NCBI RefSeq assembly: GCF_006965485.1
Contig: NZ_CP041360.1
Location: 5,064,501 to 5,128,500 of the forward strand
Origin: Spirosoma sp. KCTC 42546
GTDB lineage: Bacteria; Bacteroidota; Bacteroidia; Cytophagales; Spirosomataceae
Direction of reading: 5' to 3'
Length of the DNA stretch: 64,000 nucleotides
A program made the position numbers and the translations under genes. The notes under the pieces were generated by a model. It did not search any database, was not told the DNA's origin, and saw only the letters and a program-made list of their open reading frames with translations. Each line of letters starts with the position of its first letter. Position 1 is the stretch's first letter. Below are positions 55,144-63,649 of the stretch, one piece after another.

Positions 55144-56823
55144 ATGAAAACGCTTACTGGCCTACTCGCACTCATTCTCATTACTGCCTTTCACATGGCT
55201 CCTGCCAGCCATGAAGGCAACCTCAGTTTTAATTCAGCAGGAGTTGATTTGCCGAAAATCCTGGCTCCTACATTTCGAAAAGATACCTTACTGATTAGCA
55301 AATTTGGTGCGGTAGCCGATGGACTCACACTCAATACGTCGGCCATTAACAAAGCCATTGAGCAATGCAATCGCCGTGGCGGGGGTGTAGTCGTGATACC
55401 GCGTGGCCTTTGGTTAACCGGACCAATTTCCCTAAAAAGCAACGTCAATCTGCATCTGGCCGAAGGTGCTTTAGTACAATTCACCGACCAGCGCACCGCC
55501 TATCCCTTAGTGAACACGTCCTGGGAAGGCGAAGACGCTGTTCGGAATCAGGCTCCTATTTCGGGCACTGACCTCGACAACATCGCTATTACGGGCAAAG
55601 GCATTCTGGACGGGGCTGGCGATGCGTGGCGAATGGTCAAAAAAATCAAACTCACCGACGATCAGTGGAAGAAGCTCGTGGCATCGGGCGGGGTGGTAAA
55701 CGATAAAAAGGATTTGTGGTATCCCTCAGAACAGTCGTTTAAGGGAGCCACTATGACGGCCGTAAAATCTGGCCAACCCATGGCGTATTACGAAGGCATC
55801 AAGGATTTCCTGCGCCCAAATATGCTGAGCCTGACGCGCTGCAAACGTATTTTACTCGAAGGTGTCACCTTTCAGAACTCGCCCGCCTGGTGCCTGCACC
55901 CGCTTCTGTGCGAGCATATTACGTTACGTAACGTCACGGTAAAGAACCCCTGGTATGCGCAGAACGGCGATGGCCTTGATCTGGAATCATGCCGGAATGG
56001 ACTGGTCGAGGCTTGTACGTTTGATGTGGGCGACGATGGCATCTGCATCAAATCAGGGCGTGACGAACAGGGCCGCAAGCGGGGCGTTCCGACCGAAAAT
56101 ATCATTGTGCGGAATTGCCGGGTGTATCATGCCCACGGCGGGTTTGTGATCGGGAGTGAAATGTCGGGCGGGGTGAAAAATCTGTACGTCTCGAACTGTC
56201 AGTTTATGGGTACCGATGTAGGGCTACGGTTCAAAACGGCCCGTGGACGCGGTGGCATTGTGGAAAACATCTATGTAGATGGCATCGACATGACCAACAT
56301 TGCCGGAGAAGCCATTCTGTTCGACATGTATTACGCGGCCAAGGACCCAGTGCCGCAACAGGGCGAATCCACGCCGGGCGAGAACAACGAACTTCCAATA
56401 ATTCCGGCCCAGCCGCTTTCTGAAGCGACTCCTCAGTTTCGATCATTCCAGATTCGGAATGTCACCTGCAAGGGGGCCGAAACGGGTATTATGGTGCGTG
56501 GCTTACCCGAAATGGCGGTGAAGGCTATTCTCATTGAAAACGTAGTTCTGCAAAGTCGGAAAGGCTTTGTCTGCATCGAAGCCGAGAACATCCGCCTGAA
56601 AAATGTAACCCTACTGTCGCCAGCCAAAACGCTAATGCAAATCCAGAACAGCCGTAACATCACGCTCGACAACATCCACTACGCCGACAACACCAACCTG
56701 CTCATGCACATCTCCGGCGACCGCTCGAACGGCATCAAACTCCTGAACACCAATACCTCGCACGCAAAGAAAACGGCAGAGACAAGCGCCGGTGTCCCAG
56801 CGAATGCGTTGAGGATGAACTAG
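55144..56823 (+). CDS. Secreted GH28 polygalacturonase
   Basis: 559 residues from the ATG at 55144 (signal MKTLTGLLALILITAFHMAPAS); a GTG ten codons upstream would mask it. It opens with the pectin-lyase-fold start FGAVADGLTLNTSAINKAIEQC. The GH28 catalytic motifs are complete: NGDGLDLESC (NTD-type), GDDGICIKSG (DD pair), HGGFVIGSEMSGG (GHG-type His) and RFKTARGRGG (RIK-type). It cleaves polygalacturonate to galacturonate units, which feed the Uxa pathway encoded on both sides. An operator-like site upstream links it to the LacI regulator. Confidence 0.92.
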   Translation: MKTLTGLLALILITAFHMAPASHEGNLSFNSAGVDLPKILAPTFRKDTLLISKFGAVADGLTLNTSAINKAIEQCNRRGGGVVVIPRGLWLTGPISLKSNVNLHLAEGALVQFTDQRTAYPLVNTSWEGEDAVRNQAPISGTDLDNIAITGKGILDGAGDAWRMVKKIKLTDDQWKKLVASGGVVNDKKDLWYPSEQSFKGATMTAVKSGQPMAYYEGIKDFLRPNMLSLTRCKRILLEGVTFQNSPAWCLHPLLCEHITLRNVTVKNPWYAQNGDGLDLESCRNGLVEACTFDVGDDGICIKSGRDEQGRKRGVPTENIIVRNCRVYHAHGGFVIGSEMSGGVKNLYVSNCQFMGTDVGLRFKTARGRGGIVENIYVDGIDMTNIAGEAILFDMYYAAKDPVPQQGESTPGENNELPIIPAQPLSEATPQFRSFQIRNVTCKGAETGIMVRGLPEMAVKAILIENVVLQSRKGFVCIEAENIRLKNVTLLSPAKTLMQIQNSRNITLDNIHYADNTNLLMHISGDRSNGIKLLNTNTSHAKKTAETSAGVPANALRMN

Positions 56824-56848
56824 ATTCTATCCATACCTCTAGTTGTGA

Positions 56849-56882
56849 CTCAGGGCCTGTAAGCTAGCTTACAGGCCCTGAG
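56849..56882 (+). terminator. Terminator after GH28, 34-base perfect palindrome
   Basis: CTCAGGGCCTGTAAGCT is followed directly by its reverse complement, then TTTTT. Located 26 bases after the GH28 stop. Confidence 0.85.
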
Positions 56883-57291
56883 TTTTTATAAGGGTGTGTT
56901 CTCTATCGAACTATTAGTTGCCTCTCCTCAAAATATATATGGTTAGTTCTTATGGCTAATTTATAGAGATAATAGTAAGTATTTTTTCAAATTTAGTTGC
57001 ATAAGTCAAATCGATAGCATAAGATTGCAGGCAGTACTAAGGCAAAACCTAGCAGAAGAATCCCATAAAAACCTGAACAAAAAAGTCTTGTGACTGAGGA
57101 GGTTAAATTAAAAAACCACATTTACGATGCTAAAGAAGGGATCAAGCGATACGTTACTGAAGTGGTAGCCGAGTAACTATTTGAATGTGGATACGACATC
57201 AAATTGATTCAGGAATTACTTAGCTACAATGCCATTCAAACGATCATGCGCTACACCTAAATTAGCAAAATAACTATCGAACCTTAAAAAT
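56883..57291. other. AT-rich gene-free stretch with recombinase relic
   Basis: A 409-base stretch after the GH28 terminator, clearly more AT-rich than the flanking pectin genes. Apart from the recombinase remnant I see no gene, tRNA or direct repeat that would mark an attachment site. Confidence 0.5.
57060..57276 (+). pseudogene. Decayed tyrosine recombinase and adjoining remnant
   Basis: Bases about 57184-57266 translate to ECGYDIKLIQELLSYNAIQ and then TIMRYT, stop, IS. This matches the C-terminal box of XerC/XerD-type integrases, where GYDIRTIQELLGH...TMIYTHIS is usual and the last Tyr is the nucleophile; here His is replaced by Tyr in LSY and a stop breaks the end. Before it, another frame reads LKNHIYDAKEGIKRYVTEVV, then a stop, possibly a piece of the same or another element. 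There is no intact start or catalytic Arg. A relic of a mobile element. Confidence 0.55.
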
Positions 57292-57609
57292 TTAAAATAT
57301 TAATCTTTGGGTTAAAAAAATGAGAAAACCCTCATGTTTTCTCATTTTTTTAACCCAATATAGATTCAAAATAAAAATCGAACAAATACTTAATAATGTA
57401 AAAGAAAAAATGGCTTTAAGGTTAATTGGCTGCTTAATAGAGGGCAGAAACAAAACATTAATTCCACAGAATAGCCAATTGATATAATTAACAACATAGT
57501 GTTGGTCGAATATTTTTTGTAACCCATTTTCATAGCAATATTTCTTCTGTAAGTAAAAACTAAAGAAAGGAAATATCATAAATAGAAATGATAAAAATTT
57601 GTACTTCAT
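57292..57609 (-). CDS. Small hydrophobic AT-rich ORF
   Basis: A protein of 105 residues with three likely membrane segments (about 5-20, 45-60 and 65-85), ending in a basic KKMRKHEG stretch. Codon use is AT-rich like the M23 gene next to it. I recognise no family. It may be a real small membrane protein of the island or chance; no promoter is obvious. A 16-bp palindrome (CATGAGGGTTTTCTC... at 57320-57352) overlaps its 3' part. Confidence 0.4.
   Translation of the reverse strand: MKYKFLSFLFMIFPFFSFYLQKKYCYENGLQKIFDQHYVVNYINWLFCGINVLFLPSIKQPINLKAIFSFTLLSICSIFILNLYWVKKMRKHEGFLIFLTQRLIF
57320..57357. terminator. Terminator-like hairpin near the end of the small hydrophobic ORF
   Basis: GGGTTAAAAAAATGAGAAAA (57308-57327) faces TTTTCTCATTTTTTTAACCC (57338-57357) across CCCTCATG. 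The stem is 20 bp and lies within the last codons of the minus-strand ORF, weakening the case for that ORF but strong as a structure. Confidence 0.6.
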
Positions 57610-57857
57610 ATATTTTAATTTTGAGTGGTGGTGGCACCCATTAAATAAGAACCTAAATTAGGTAAGTATACATATAAAATAGACAGCATTCAACATCATA
57701 TTTATAAAAAAAGGGACGAACACAAGTACATTAATAAACATTTGTACCAGCAAACATTATACTATGAGGCAGTGTGATTCACTCGAAATTCACCACTTAC
57801 TAACTCTAGTCACGGTAGGCGGGCTCCTAATTCCCTATTTTTTTAAATACTTTTCCA

Positions 57858-58421
57858 TTGGTAGAAATTAAAAAAAGTATCCGGGTATTGACAAGTAAGA
57901 AAAAGATTGGGCTTTTCAGTTTAGCTTTTTTCGTTGTTTGGCTATTAATTCCACAGAAGTTTTCAATGCCTGTGGACAAAGCCTCGAAGAAAAGTTACAA
58001 CCCAAAATCATTTTGGTACTACCCATGGGGAAAATCTATAACACACAAAGGCGTCGATATCTTTGCGAAAGAAGGCACAATTGTTCACTCGTCAACGATT
58101 GGATTTGTTCTTTACAGCGGACAAATTAATAGAGGAGGAAATGTAGTTTTGGTGTTAGGCCCGAAATGGCGGCTTCACTATTACGCTCACCTGCAGACAA
58201 TAAAAACGTCAACTTTTTCGTGGGTAAACAGGACTAAAACTATTGGGACAGTTGGAACGAGCGGAAATGCAGTTGGTAAAGAGCCCCATTTGCATTATTC
58301 AATAGTAACAATTATTCCATATTTCTGGCGTATTGACAGTAAAAGGCAAGGTTGGAAAAAAATATTTTTCCTTAATCCAATTGACTACTTGGACAACTAT
58401 TTTAAACGTAAAACTTCATAA
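57858..58421 (+). CDS. M23 family metallopeptidase (LytM-like), membrane-anchored
   Basis: About 187 residues from a TTG at 57858 (no ATG or better start is available before the membrane segment). The N-terminus is basic, followed by one hydrophobic helix (about 17-32: IGLFSLAFFVVWLLIP). The M23 zinc motif is complete: HKGVD (about 72), a mid-protein HYYAHL (His) and HLHYSI near the C-terminus. M23 enzymes cut peptidoglycan cross-bridges. The gene is AT-rich and sits in the island with the recombinase relic, so it was probably acquired. Confidence 0.75.
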   Translation: MVEIKKSIRVLTSKKKIGLFSLAFFVVWLLIPQKFSMPVDKASKKSYNPKSFWYYPWGKSITHKGVDIFAKEGTIVHSSTIGFVLYSGQINRGGNVVLVLGPKWRLHYYAHLQTIKTSTFSWVNRTKTIGTVGTSGNAVGKEPHLHYSIVTIIPYFWRIDSKRQGWKKIFFLNPIDYLDNYFKRKTS

Positions 58422-58617
58422 TAGATATACAACCGTATGAGAAAACTACTACTATGCCAAATCTCTGTCTGTAACAAGTGCTATTCACTGATGGATTAGG
58501 CTGTATTTTTTTCTAATTTAGTTTCCCGCTGACAGGAGCCATATCCCAAACCAAAGCTGGCCCCTCTTTGATGTTGAATCCAATAACTAATCACCCAATT
58601 CAAATCCCTAAACCCCC

Positions 58618-58920
58618 ATGCTCTACATCACTCAGCTAATTTTCATCAAAGAAGGCCAGGAGCAGGTATTTCAGCAATTTGAAGATATTGCGATTCCGAC
58701 AATCGCGAAATACAACGGACGGCTCTTGCTGCGCGTACGGCCTACGGAGGACGCGTTCATCGAACAGCAGATTGATAAACCCTACGAAATTCACCTCGTA
58801 AAATTTGATGCAGAGCAGGATTTTGAAAACTTTATGCAGGACGACGAACGGAAGAAATTCCTGCACCTTAAAGAGCAGTCCATCAAAGCATCAATCCTGA
58901 TCAAGGGAACAAAACTATAA
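58618..58920 (+). CDS. DUF1330 family protein
   Basis: A protein of 100 residues. ITQLIFIKEGQEQVFQQFEDIAIPTIAKYNGRLLLRVRP is the dimeric alpha/beta barrel core typical of DUF1330, with KFDAEQDFENFMQDDER later. The family has a ferredoxin-like fold and no defined activity. Its composition is back to that of the core genome. It is convergent with the LacI gene, separated by 18 bases. Confidence 0.8.
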   Translation: MLYITQLIFIKEGQEQVFQQFEDIAIPTIAKYNGRLLLRVRPTEDAFIEQQIDKPYEIHLVKFDAEQDFENFMQDDERKKFLHLKEQSIKASILIKGTKL

Positions 58921-58938
58921 TACCTACAAGCCACTAAA

Positions 58939-59967
58939 TTAAGCCTTCGTCACCATATCAACCGGCTGCGACGATGCCCGGACAATCATCCGGGTTGGAA
59001 TCCGAATCATGTTGGGTTGCGCTACTTTTTGCTTGCCTTCAATCAAGTCGATCAATTGTTCGGCGGCTACCTGGCCAATTTCAAGCGCAGGCTGCACAAC
59101 GGTACTCATGGGGGGGGCCAGCAAATCGGCAACGGCGGTGTTTGTAAAGCCAATCAGCGAAATAGCTTCCGGAATGGCTACGTTACGCTTTTTCAGGGCA
59201 GCTAAACAACCCAGCGCCAGCCGGTCACCAGCGGCAAAGAACGCATCGGGGGATTGATTCAGTAAATCATTCACAACGGGGTCCACGTCGTTCTGGTTGA
59301 ATTCAGAATACCGGATCAGGTTTTCATCGTAGGGCAAGCCATATTTCTCGAGGGCTGCCCGATAGCCTGCCAGCCGCTCCTGGGTAATAGAGATGTAGGA
59401 CGGAATAGCCAGATGCGCGATGCGCCGTCGGCCCGATTGAATCAGGTGCTCGGTAGCCGCAAAGGCCCCCGTAAAATTATCGGCGGTGACGCAGAGTGAA
59501 TCCAGCTCTTTTGAAACCCGGTCGAACAGGACAATGGGTAATTTTCGATTCTGCAAGTCACGCAGATGTGCGACATCCGCCGTACCACCCGACAGGGAAA
59601 TAAGTAACCCATCTACCTTGCGGGCAACCGCCTGCTGCACAATCAACAACTCCCGTTCGTAGGACTCGTGGCTTTGAAAAATGATAACCTGATAGCCCCG
59701 GCTATAGGCAATGGCATCGATCCCATTGATCGCCTGGGAAAAATAATTATTGGCAATTTGAGGAACAATAACGCCAATAACCCGGCTACGGTTTTCCTTT
59801 AAGCTAAGTGCAATTGGATTAGGCCTATAATTGAACCGTTCGGCGTATTCGACGACCAGACGTTTGGTCTCCGGATTAATTTCATAGCTATCCCGCAACG
59901 CCCGCGAGACCGTCGAGGTCGAAAGGTTTAACGCACGCGCAATATCTTTTATCGTAATGGCCTCCAA
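58939..59967 (-). CDS. LacI-family transcriptional regulator of the uronate genes
   Basis: A protein of 342 residues. The N-terminal LacI helix-turn-helix is ITIKDIARALNLSTSTVSRALRDSYEINPETK, followed by the hinge and the periplasmic-binding-protein-like ligand domain (about 62-330: VIGVIVPQIANNYFSQAINGIDAIA, GRRRIAHLAIP, DAFFAAGDRLALGCL). It is divergent from uxaB copy 2, and the shared gap holds an operator-like palindrome at 60087-60104; a matching site lies upstream of the GH28 gene. The effector is likely a uronate or its breakdown product. Confidence 0.88.
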   Translation of the reverse strand: MEAITIKDIARALNLSTSTVSRALRDSYEINPETKRLVVEYAERFNYRPNPIALSLKENRSRVIGVIVPQIANNYFSQAINGIDAIAYSRGYQVIIFQSHESYERELLIVQQAVARKVDGLLISLSGGTADVAHLRDLQNRKLPIVLFDRVSKELDSLCVTADNFTGAFAATEHLIQSGRRRIAHLAIPSYISITQERLAGYRAALEKYGLPYDENLIRYSEFNQNDVDPVVNDLLNQSPDAFFAAGDRLALGCLAALKKRNVAIPEAISLIGFTNTAVADLLAPPMSTVVQPALEIGQVAAEQLIDLIEGKQKVAQPNMIRIPTRMIVRASSQPVDMVTKA

Positions 59968-60086
59968 AACAAAATACTGGTAAAGTACAAAAATTAACTA
60001 GTTCCTCGATACGTCAGTGATATAAGGTAAGTAGTGCGATCAACTACTCATTTCTACGTTTTCCAGTAGGATAATCAAAATCCGGC

Positions 60087-60104
60087 AACGTTCCCGATAA
60101 CGTT
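60087..60104. promoter_or_regulatory. LacI-family operator-like palindrome between lacI and uxaB copy 2
   Basis: AACGTTCCCGATAACGTT has identical AACGTT half-sites around CC-CG-AT, with the central CG expected for LacI/GalR proteins. It lies 120 bases from the regulator start and 143 from uxaB, so the regulator may control both itself and the uronate operon. Confidence 0.7.
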
Positions 60105-60246
60105 TGCGTGAATAAATATCTTTAAAAGTTTCTAACTAACAAATAGCCTGCTTAACCTTAGGAAGGCAAGTAGCTAAGCACTACTGCCAATGGGTTATTT
60201 GTTTTCCATAAAAAAGACAATTTTCGACATAGTTCCATCCGGCCTT

Positions 60247-61776
60247 ATGAATCCCCTATCTATCCAGTCGCTGCCCCTGATTCAATCCAGCACCGATGTC
60301 AGTTTACCAATCGATCAGTTCCAGCAGCTACCCGAGCGGGTACTTCAGTTCGGAACGGGTGTTCTGTTACGCGGCCTACCCGATTACCTGATCGACAAAG
60401 CGAATCGTCAGGGTATTTTCAACGGACGAATTGTGGTCGTAAAATCGACGGATGGGGGCGATATGTCGGCCTTTGCCCGACAGGATAATTTATATACGCT
60501 CTGCATTCGGGGGGTGGAGAACAAAAAGCTTGTTGAAGAAAACGTGATCTGCTCGGCCATCAGCCGGGTCTTGTCGGCGAAACAGCAGTGGGATGAGATT
60601 CTACGCGTTGCCGTCAGCCCTGATCTGCAAATCGTCCTATCTAACACGACAGAAGTTGGTATTCAGTTAGTGCAGGACGATATTAAACAGTCTCCGCCGG
60701 AGTCATTTCCGGGCAAATTACTGGCCGTATTATACGCTCGCTATCAAGCGTTTAATGGTGATCCCACAAAAGGACTGGTCATCGTTCCAACGGAACTTAT
60801 TCCAGATAACGGCACCAAATTGAAAGCTATTTTGCTGGAATTATCCAATCAAAACGGACTGGAAGATGACTTTATTAATTGGCTCGAAACGGCTAATACC
60901 TGTTGCAATTCGCTGGTTGACCGAATCGTACCCGGCCGCCCAGACCCCGCTACCTATAAAGCGCTCTCTGAACAACTTGGTTATGAAGATGAGCTACTGA
61001 CCATGTCGGAAGTATACCGACTGTGGGCTATCGAGGGAGACGAACATGTACAAGATGTATTATCGTTTCATAAGGCCGACGAGAATATTTTCATCCGTCC
61101 CAACATCGACCAGTTCCGCGAACTGAAGCTTCGTTTGCTCAACGGCACCCATACGCTGAGTTGCGGGCTGGCGTATCTGAGTGGTTTCGAAACGGTTCGG
61201 GAAGGCATGGACGATGAGGTGCTATCAGCATTTATCAGTAGCGTAATGCTGGCCGAATTGATTCCGGGAATCCCCTATTCGGTGGATGAAAAAATCGCGC
61301 AACGATTTGGTTTTCATGTGCTTGACCGCTTCCGAAATCCATTCATCGAACACCGCTGGATAGCCATCACAATGCAATATTCTGCCAAAATGCAGATGCG
61401 TAACATTCCTACGTTACTCCATTATTACAAGCAATTAGGCGTAACACCCCGCTATATTTCTCTCGGCTTTGCGGCTTATCTGCTGTTCATGCGGGCAACC
61501 ACACAACAGGATGGTGTATGGTATGGCGAACGGGCTGGTGAGGCTTATCCCATTCAGGATGCGCAGGCTGGCTATTTTGCCGATGTATGGGCCCGCCTGA
61601 CACCCCAGGAATTAACGACAACTGTCCTTCAGAATACAACGCTTTGGGGACATGATCTGAGTCAGTTACCGGGCTTTGCTGATTCGGTAGCTGGTTACCT
61701 GACGCAGATGATCGAAAATGGCGTATCAGTAACGTTAGCATCTCAGTTCGACCATATAGAAAGTGTAACAAAATGA
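60247..61776 (+). CDS. uxaB: Tagaturonate reductase / altronate oxidoreductase, copy 2
   Basis: About 509 residues from the ATG at 60247; the frame is open to 60190, but the first 19 codons are poor and the family start fits MNPLSIQ. The same motifs as copy 1 are present: LQFGTGVLLRGLPDYL, VVVKSTDGG, SNTTEVG, NSLVDRIVPGRP and LLNGTHTLSCGLAYL. The operator upstream suggests induction by uronate. Followed by a CACAGAGA repeat and then uxaA on the same strand. Confidence 0.9.
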   Translation: MNPLSIQSLPLIQSSTDVSLPIDQFQQLPERVLQFGTGVLLRGLPDYLIDKANRQGIFNGRIVVVKSTDGGDMSAFARQDNLYTLCIRGVENKKLVEENVICSAISRVLSAKQQWDEILRVAVSPDLQIVLSNTTEVGIQLVQDDIKQSPPESFPGKLLAVLYARYQAFNGDPTKGLVIVPTELIPDNGTKLKAILLELSNQNGLEDDFINWLETANTCCNSLVDRIVPGRPDPATYKALSEQLGYEDELLTMSEVYRLWAIEGDEHVQDVLSFHKADENIFIRPNIDQFRELKLRLLNGTHTLSCGLAYLSGFETVREGMDDEVLSAFISSVMLAELIPGIPYSVDEKIAQRFGFHVLDRFRNPFIEHRWIAITMQYSAKMQMRNIPTLLHYYKQLGVTPRYISLGFAAYLLFMRATTQQDGVWYGERAGEAYPIQDAQAGYFADVWARLTPQELTTTVLQNTTLWGHDLSQLPGFADSVAGYLTQMIENGVSVTLASQFDHIESVTK

Positions 61777-61888
61777 TTTTTTATTGTCCACAGAGGCACA
61801 GAGAACACAGAGAATAGTTGGTTAAAAAGTATAGTGAGTATACCTCTTATACCTCTGTGTTCTCCGTGCCTCTGTGGACAATAAAAAA
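61777..61888. repeat. 36-bp inverted repeat (one mismatch), CACAGAGA family
   Basis: Bases 61777-61812 pair with 61853-61888 with one mismatch. The arm contains CCACAGAGGCACAGAGAACA, one base different from the arm at 49280. It begins right after the uxaB stop and sits inside the uxaB-uxaA unit. Confidence 0.9.
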
Positions 61889-61907
61889 CGTGTTCTAGCC
61901 TATTAAA

Positions 61908-63563
61908 ATGAAACAGACCGTTTTAAAAATACATTCTAGTGACTCCGTGCTGGTCGCTCTCATCGATCTGGAACCGGGAGAACGCGTGCAGGACGAAGGC
62001 AACTCGATACTGGTGACCGAGGCAATCCCAGCCAAACACAAGCTGGCTATTCATGCGTTTGCGCCCGGCGACTCTATCACGATGTACGGTGTGCTGGTCG
62101 GTAAAGCTAAGCATGCGATTCCGGCCGGTGGTCGGCTGACGACGTTCAATGTACAGCACGCGACCAACAGCTACGATCTGCATGCGGCATCGTATCAATG
62201 GACACCACCAGCCGTTGATCAATGGAAGAACCAGACGTTCATGGGCTATCATCGTTCCGACGGAAGCGTTGGAACGGCCAATTACTGGCTCGTTATTCCA
62301 CTGGTATTCTGCGAAAACCGAAACATTCAGGTACTCGAAGAAGCGCTCGTCAATGACCTTGGTTACGGTCGGAAGAAAACCTACCAGCGGCAGGCTCAGG
62401 AATTGAAAGCGCTGGTTCAGGCGGGGCGCTCCGTGGAAGAAGTGTTGCAGGCTGATCTGCAAAGCGCAGAACAATCGGTAAGTGGTCAGTTAAAACTATT
62501 TCCGAACGTTGATGGCGTGAAGTTCCTGATGCACGATGGTGGTTGCGGAGGCACCCGACAAGATGCCCAGGCGCTCTGCGGGATGCTGGCCGGCTACATC
62601 ACTCACCCGAACGTGGCTGGCGCTACGGTGCTGAGTCTGGGTTGCCAGAATGCACAGGTGGCCATGTTGCAGGAAGAAATCCAAAAGCGAAATCCGCATT
62701 TCGACAAGCCGTTGTTTGTGCTGGAACAACAAACCGTTGGTACTGAAGAATCCCTGATTAGTCAGGCGCTTCGGCAGACATTCGCGGGACTGATGCAAGC
62801 CAATTCAGCTGTCCGACAACCCGCTCCACTCAGTAAACTGGTCATAGGATTGGAATGTGGTGGTTCTGATGGATTTTCGGGTATTTCGGCCAACCCAGCT
62901 GTGGGCCATGCGTCTGATTTGATGGTTGCGCTGGGAGGCACTGTTATTTTATCGGAATTTCCTGAACTGTGTGGCGTTGAGCAGGAGCTATGCGACCGCG
63001 CTGTCGACGCTGAAACCGCCACCCGGTTCCGCGAATTAATGAATATTTACGCCCAACGAGCCAAAGAAGCGGGGTCGGGTTTCGATATGAATCCATCGCC
63101 GGGTAATATCCGCGACGGCCTGATTACCGACGCCATGAAATCGGCGGGCGCATCAAAGAAAGGTGGCAGTTCGCCCGTTGTGGCCGTGCTCGATTACCCC
63201 GAACCCGTACGCAAGCCGGGGCTAAACTTACTATGTACACCCGGCAATGACGTAGAATCGACGACGGCCGAAGTGGCCTCGGGCGCTACGATCGTTCTGT
63301 TCACAACGGGACTCGGTACGCCAACCGGCAATCCAATTGCGCCCGTCATTAAAATTTCGAGCAATACGGCTTTAGCTAACCGGATGCCCGATATTATTGA
63401 CATCAATACCGGCACGGTCATTGATGGCGACGAAACTATTCAGCAAGCTGGCGAACGAATTCTGGAACACATTATCCGGGTAGCCAATGGTGATCTGGAA
63501 ATAGCCGCCGTCCGCCACGGTCAGGATGATTTCATTCCCTGGAAACGGGGAGTTTCCTTATAA
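61908..63563 (+). CDS. uxaA: Altronate dehydratase
   Basis: A protein of 551 residues, with an N-terminal SAF-like domain (about 1-95: LVALIDLEPGERV, HKLAIHAFAPGD) and a C-terminal catalytic part (about 105-551: GYHRSDGSVGTANYW, FLMHDGGCGG, LSLGCQNAQV, LECGGSDGFSGISANPAVG, and CTPGNDVESTTAEVASGA). Cys residues in GGCGG, LGCQ and ECGGSD fit an Fe-dependent hydro-lyase. It dehydrates altronate to 2-keto-3-deoxygluconate, the substrate of the KdgK at 33423. Confidence 0.92.
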   Translation: MKQTVLKIHSSDSVLVALIDLEPGERVQDEGNSILVTEAIPAKHKLAIHAFAPGDSITMYGVLVGKAKHAIPAGGRLTTFNVQHATNSYDLHAASYQWTPPAVDQWKNQTFMGYHRSDGSVGTANYWLVIPLVFCENRNIQVLEEALVNDLGYGRKKTYQRQAQELKALVQAGRSVEEVLQADLQSAEQSVSGQLKLFPNVDGVKFLMHDGGCGGTRQDAQALCGMLAGYITHPNVAGATVLSLGCQNAQVAMLQEEIQKRNPHFDKPLFVLEQQTVGTEESLISQALRQTFAGLMQANSAVRQPAPLSKLVIGLECGGSDGFSGISANPAVGHASDLMVALGGTVILSEFPELCGVEQELCDRAVDAETATRFRELMNIYAQRAKEAGSGFDMNPSPGNIRDGLITDAMKSAGASKKGGSSPVVAVLDYPEPVRKPGLNLLCTPGNDVESTTAEVASGATIVLFTTGLGTPTGNPIAPVIKISSNTALANRMPDIIDINTGTVIDGDETIQQAGERILEHIIRVANGDLEIAAVRHGQDDFIPWKRGVSL

Positions 63564-63564
63564 T

Positions 63565-63631
63565 GAATAATGGACAATGTATAATGTAAATGTCTGTCCA
63601 TTATACATTGTCCATTCTCCATTATTCATTA
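63565..63631. repeat. ATGGATAATG-family inverted repeat before uxaC copy 2
   Basis: TAATGAATAATG and GACAATGTATAATG pair with CATTATACATTGTC and CATTATTCATTA, the right arm having one extra 7-base word. It separates uxaA from the second uxaC. Confidence 0.75.
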
Positions 63632-63649
63632 GTTTATCGATTTACCCCC

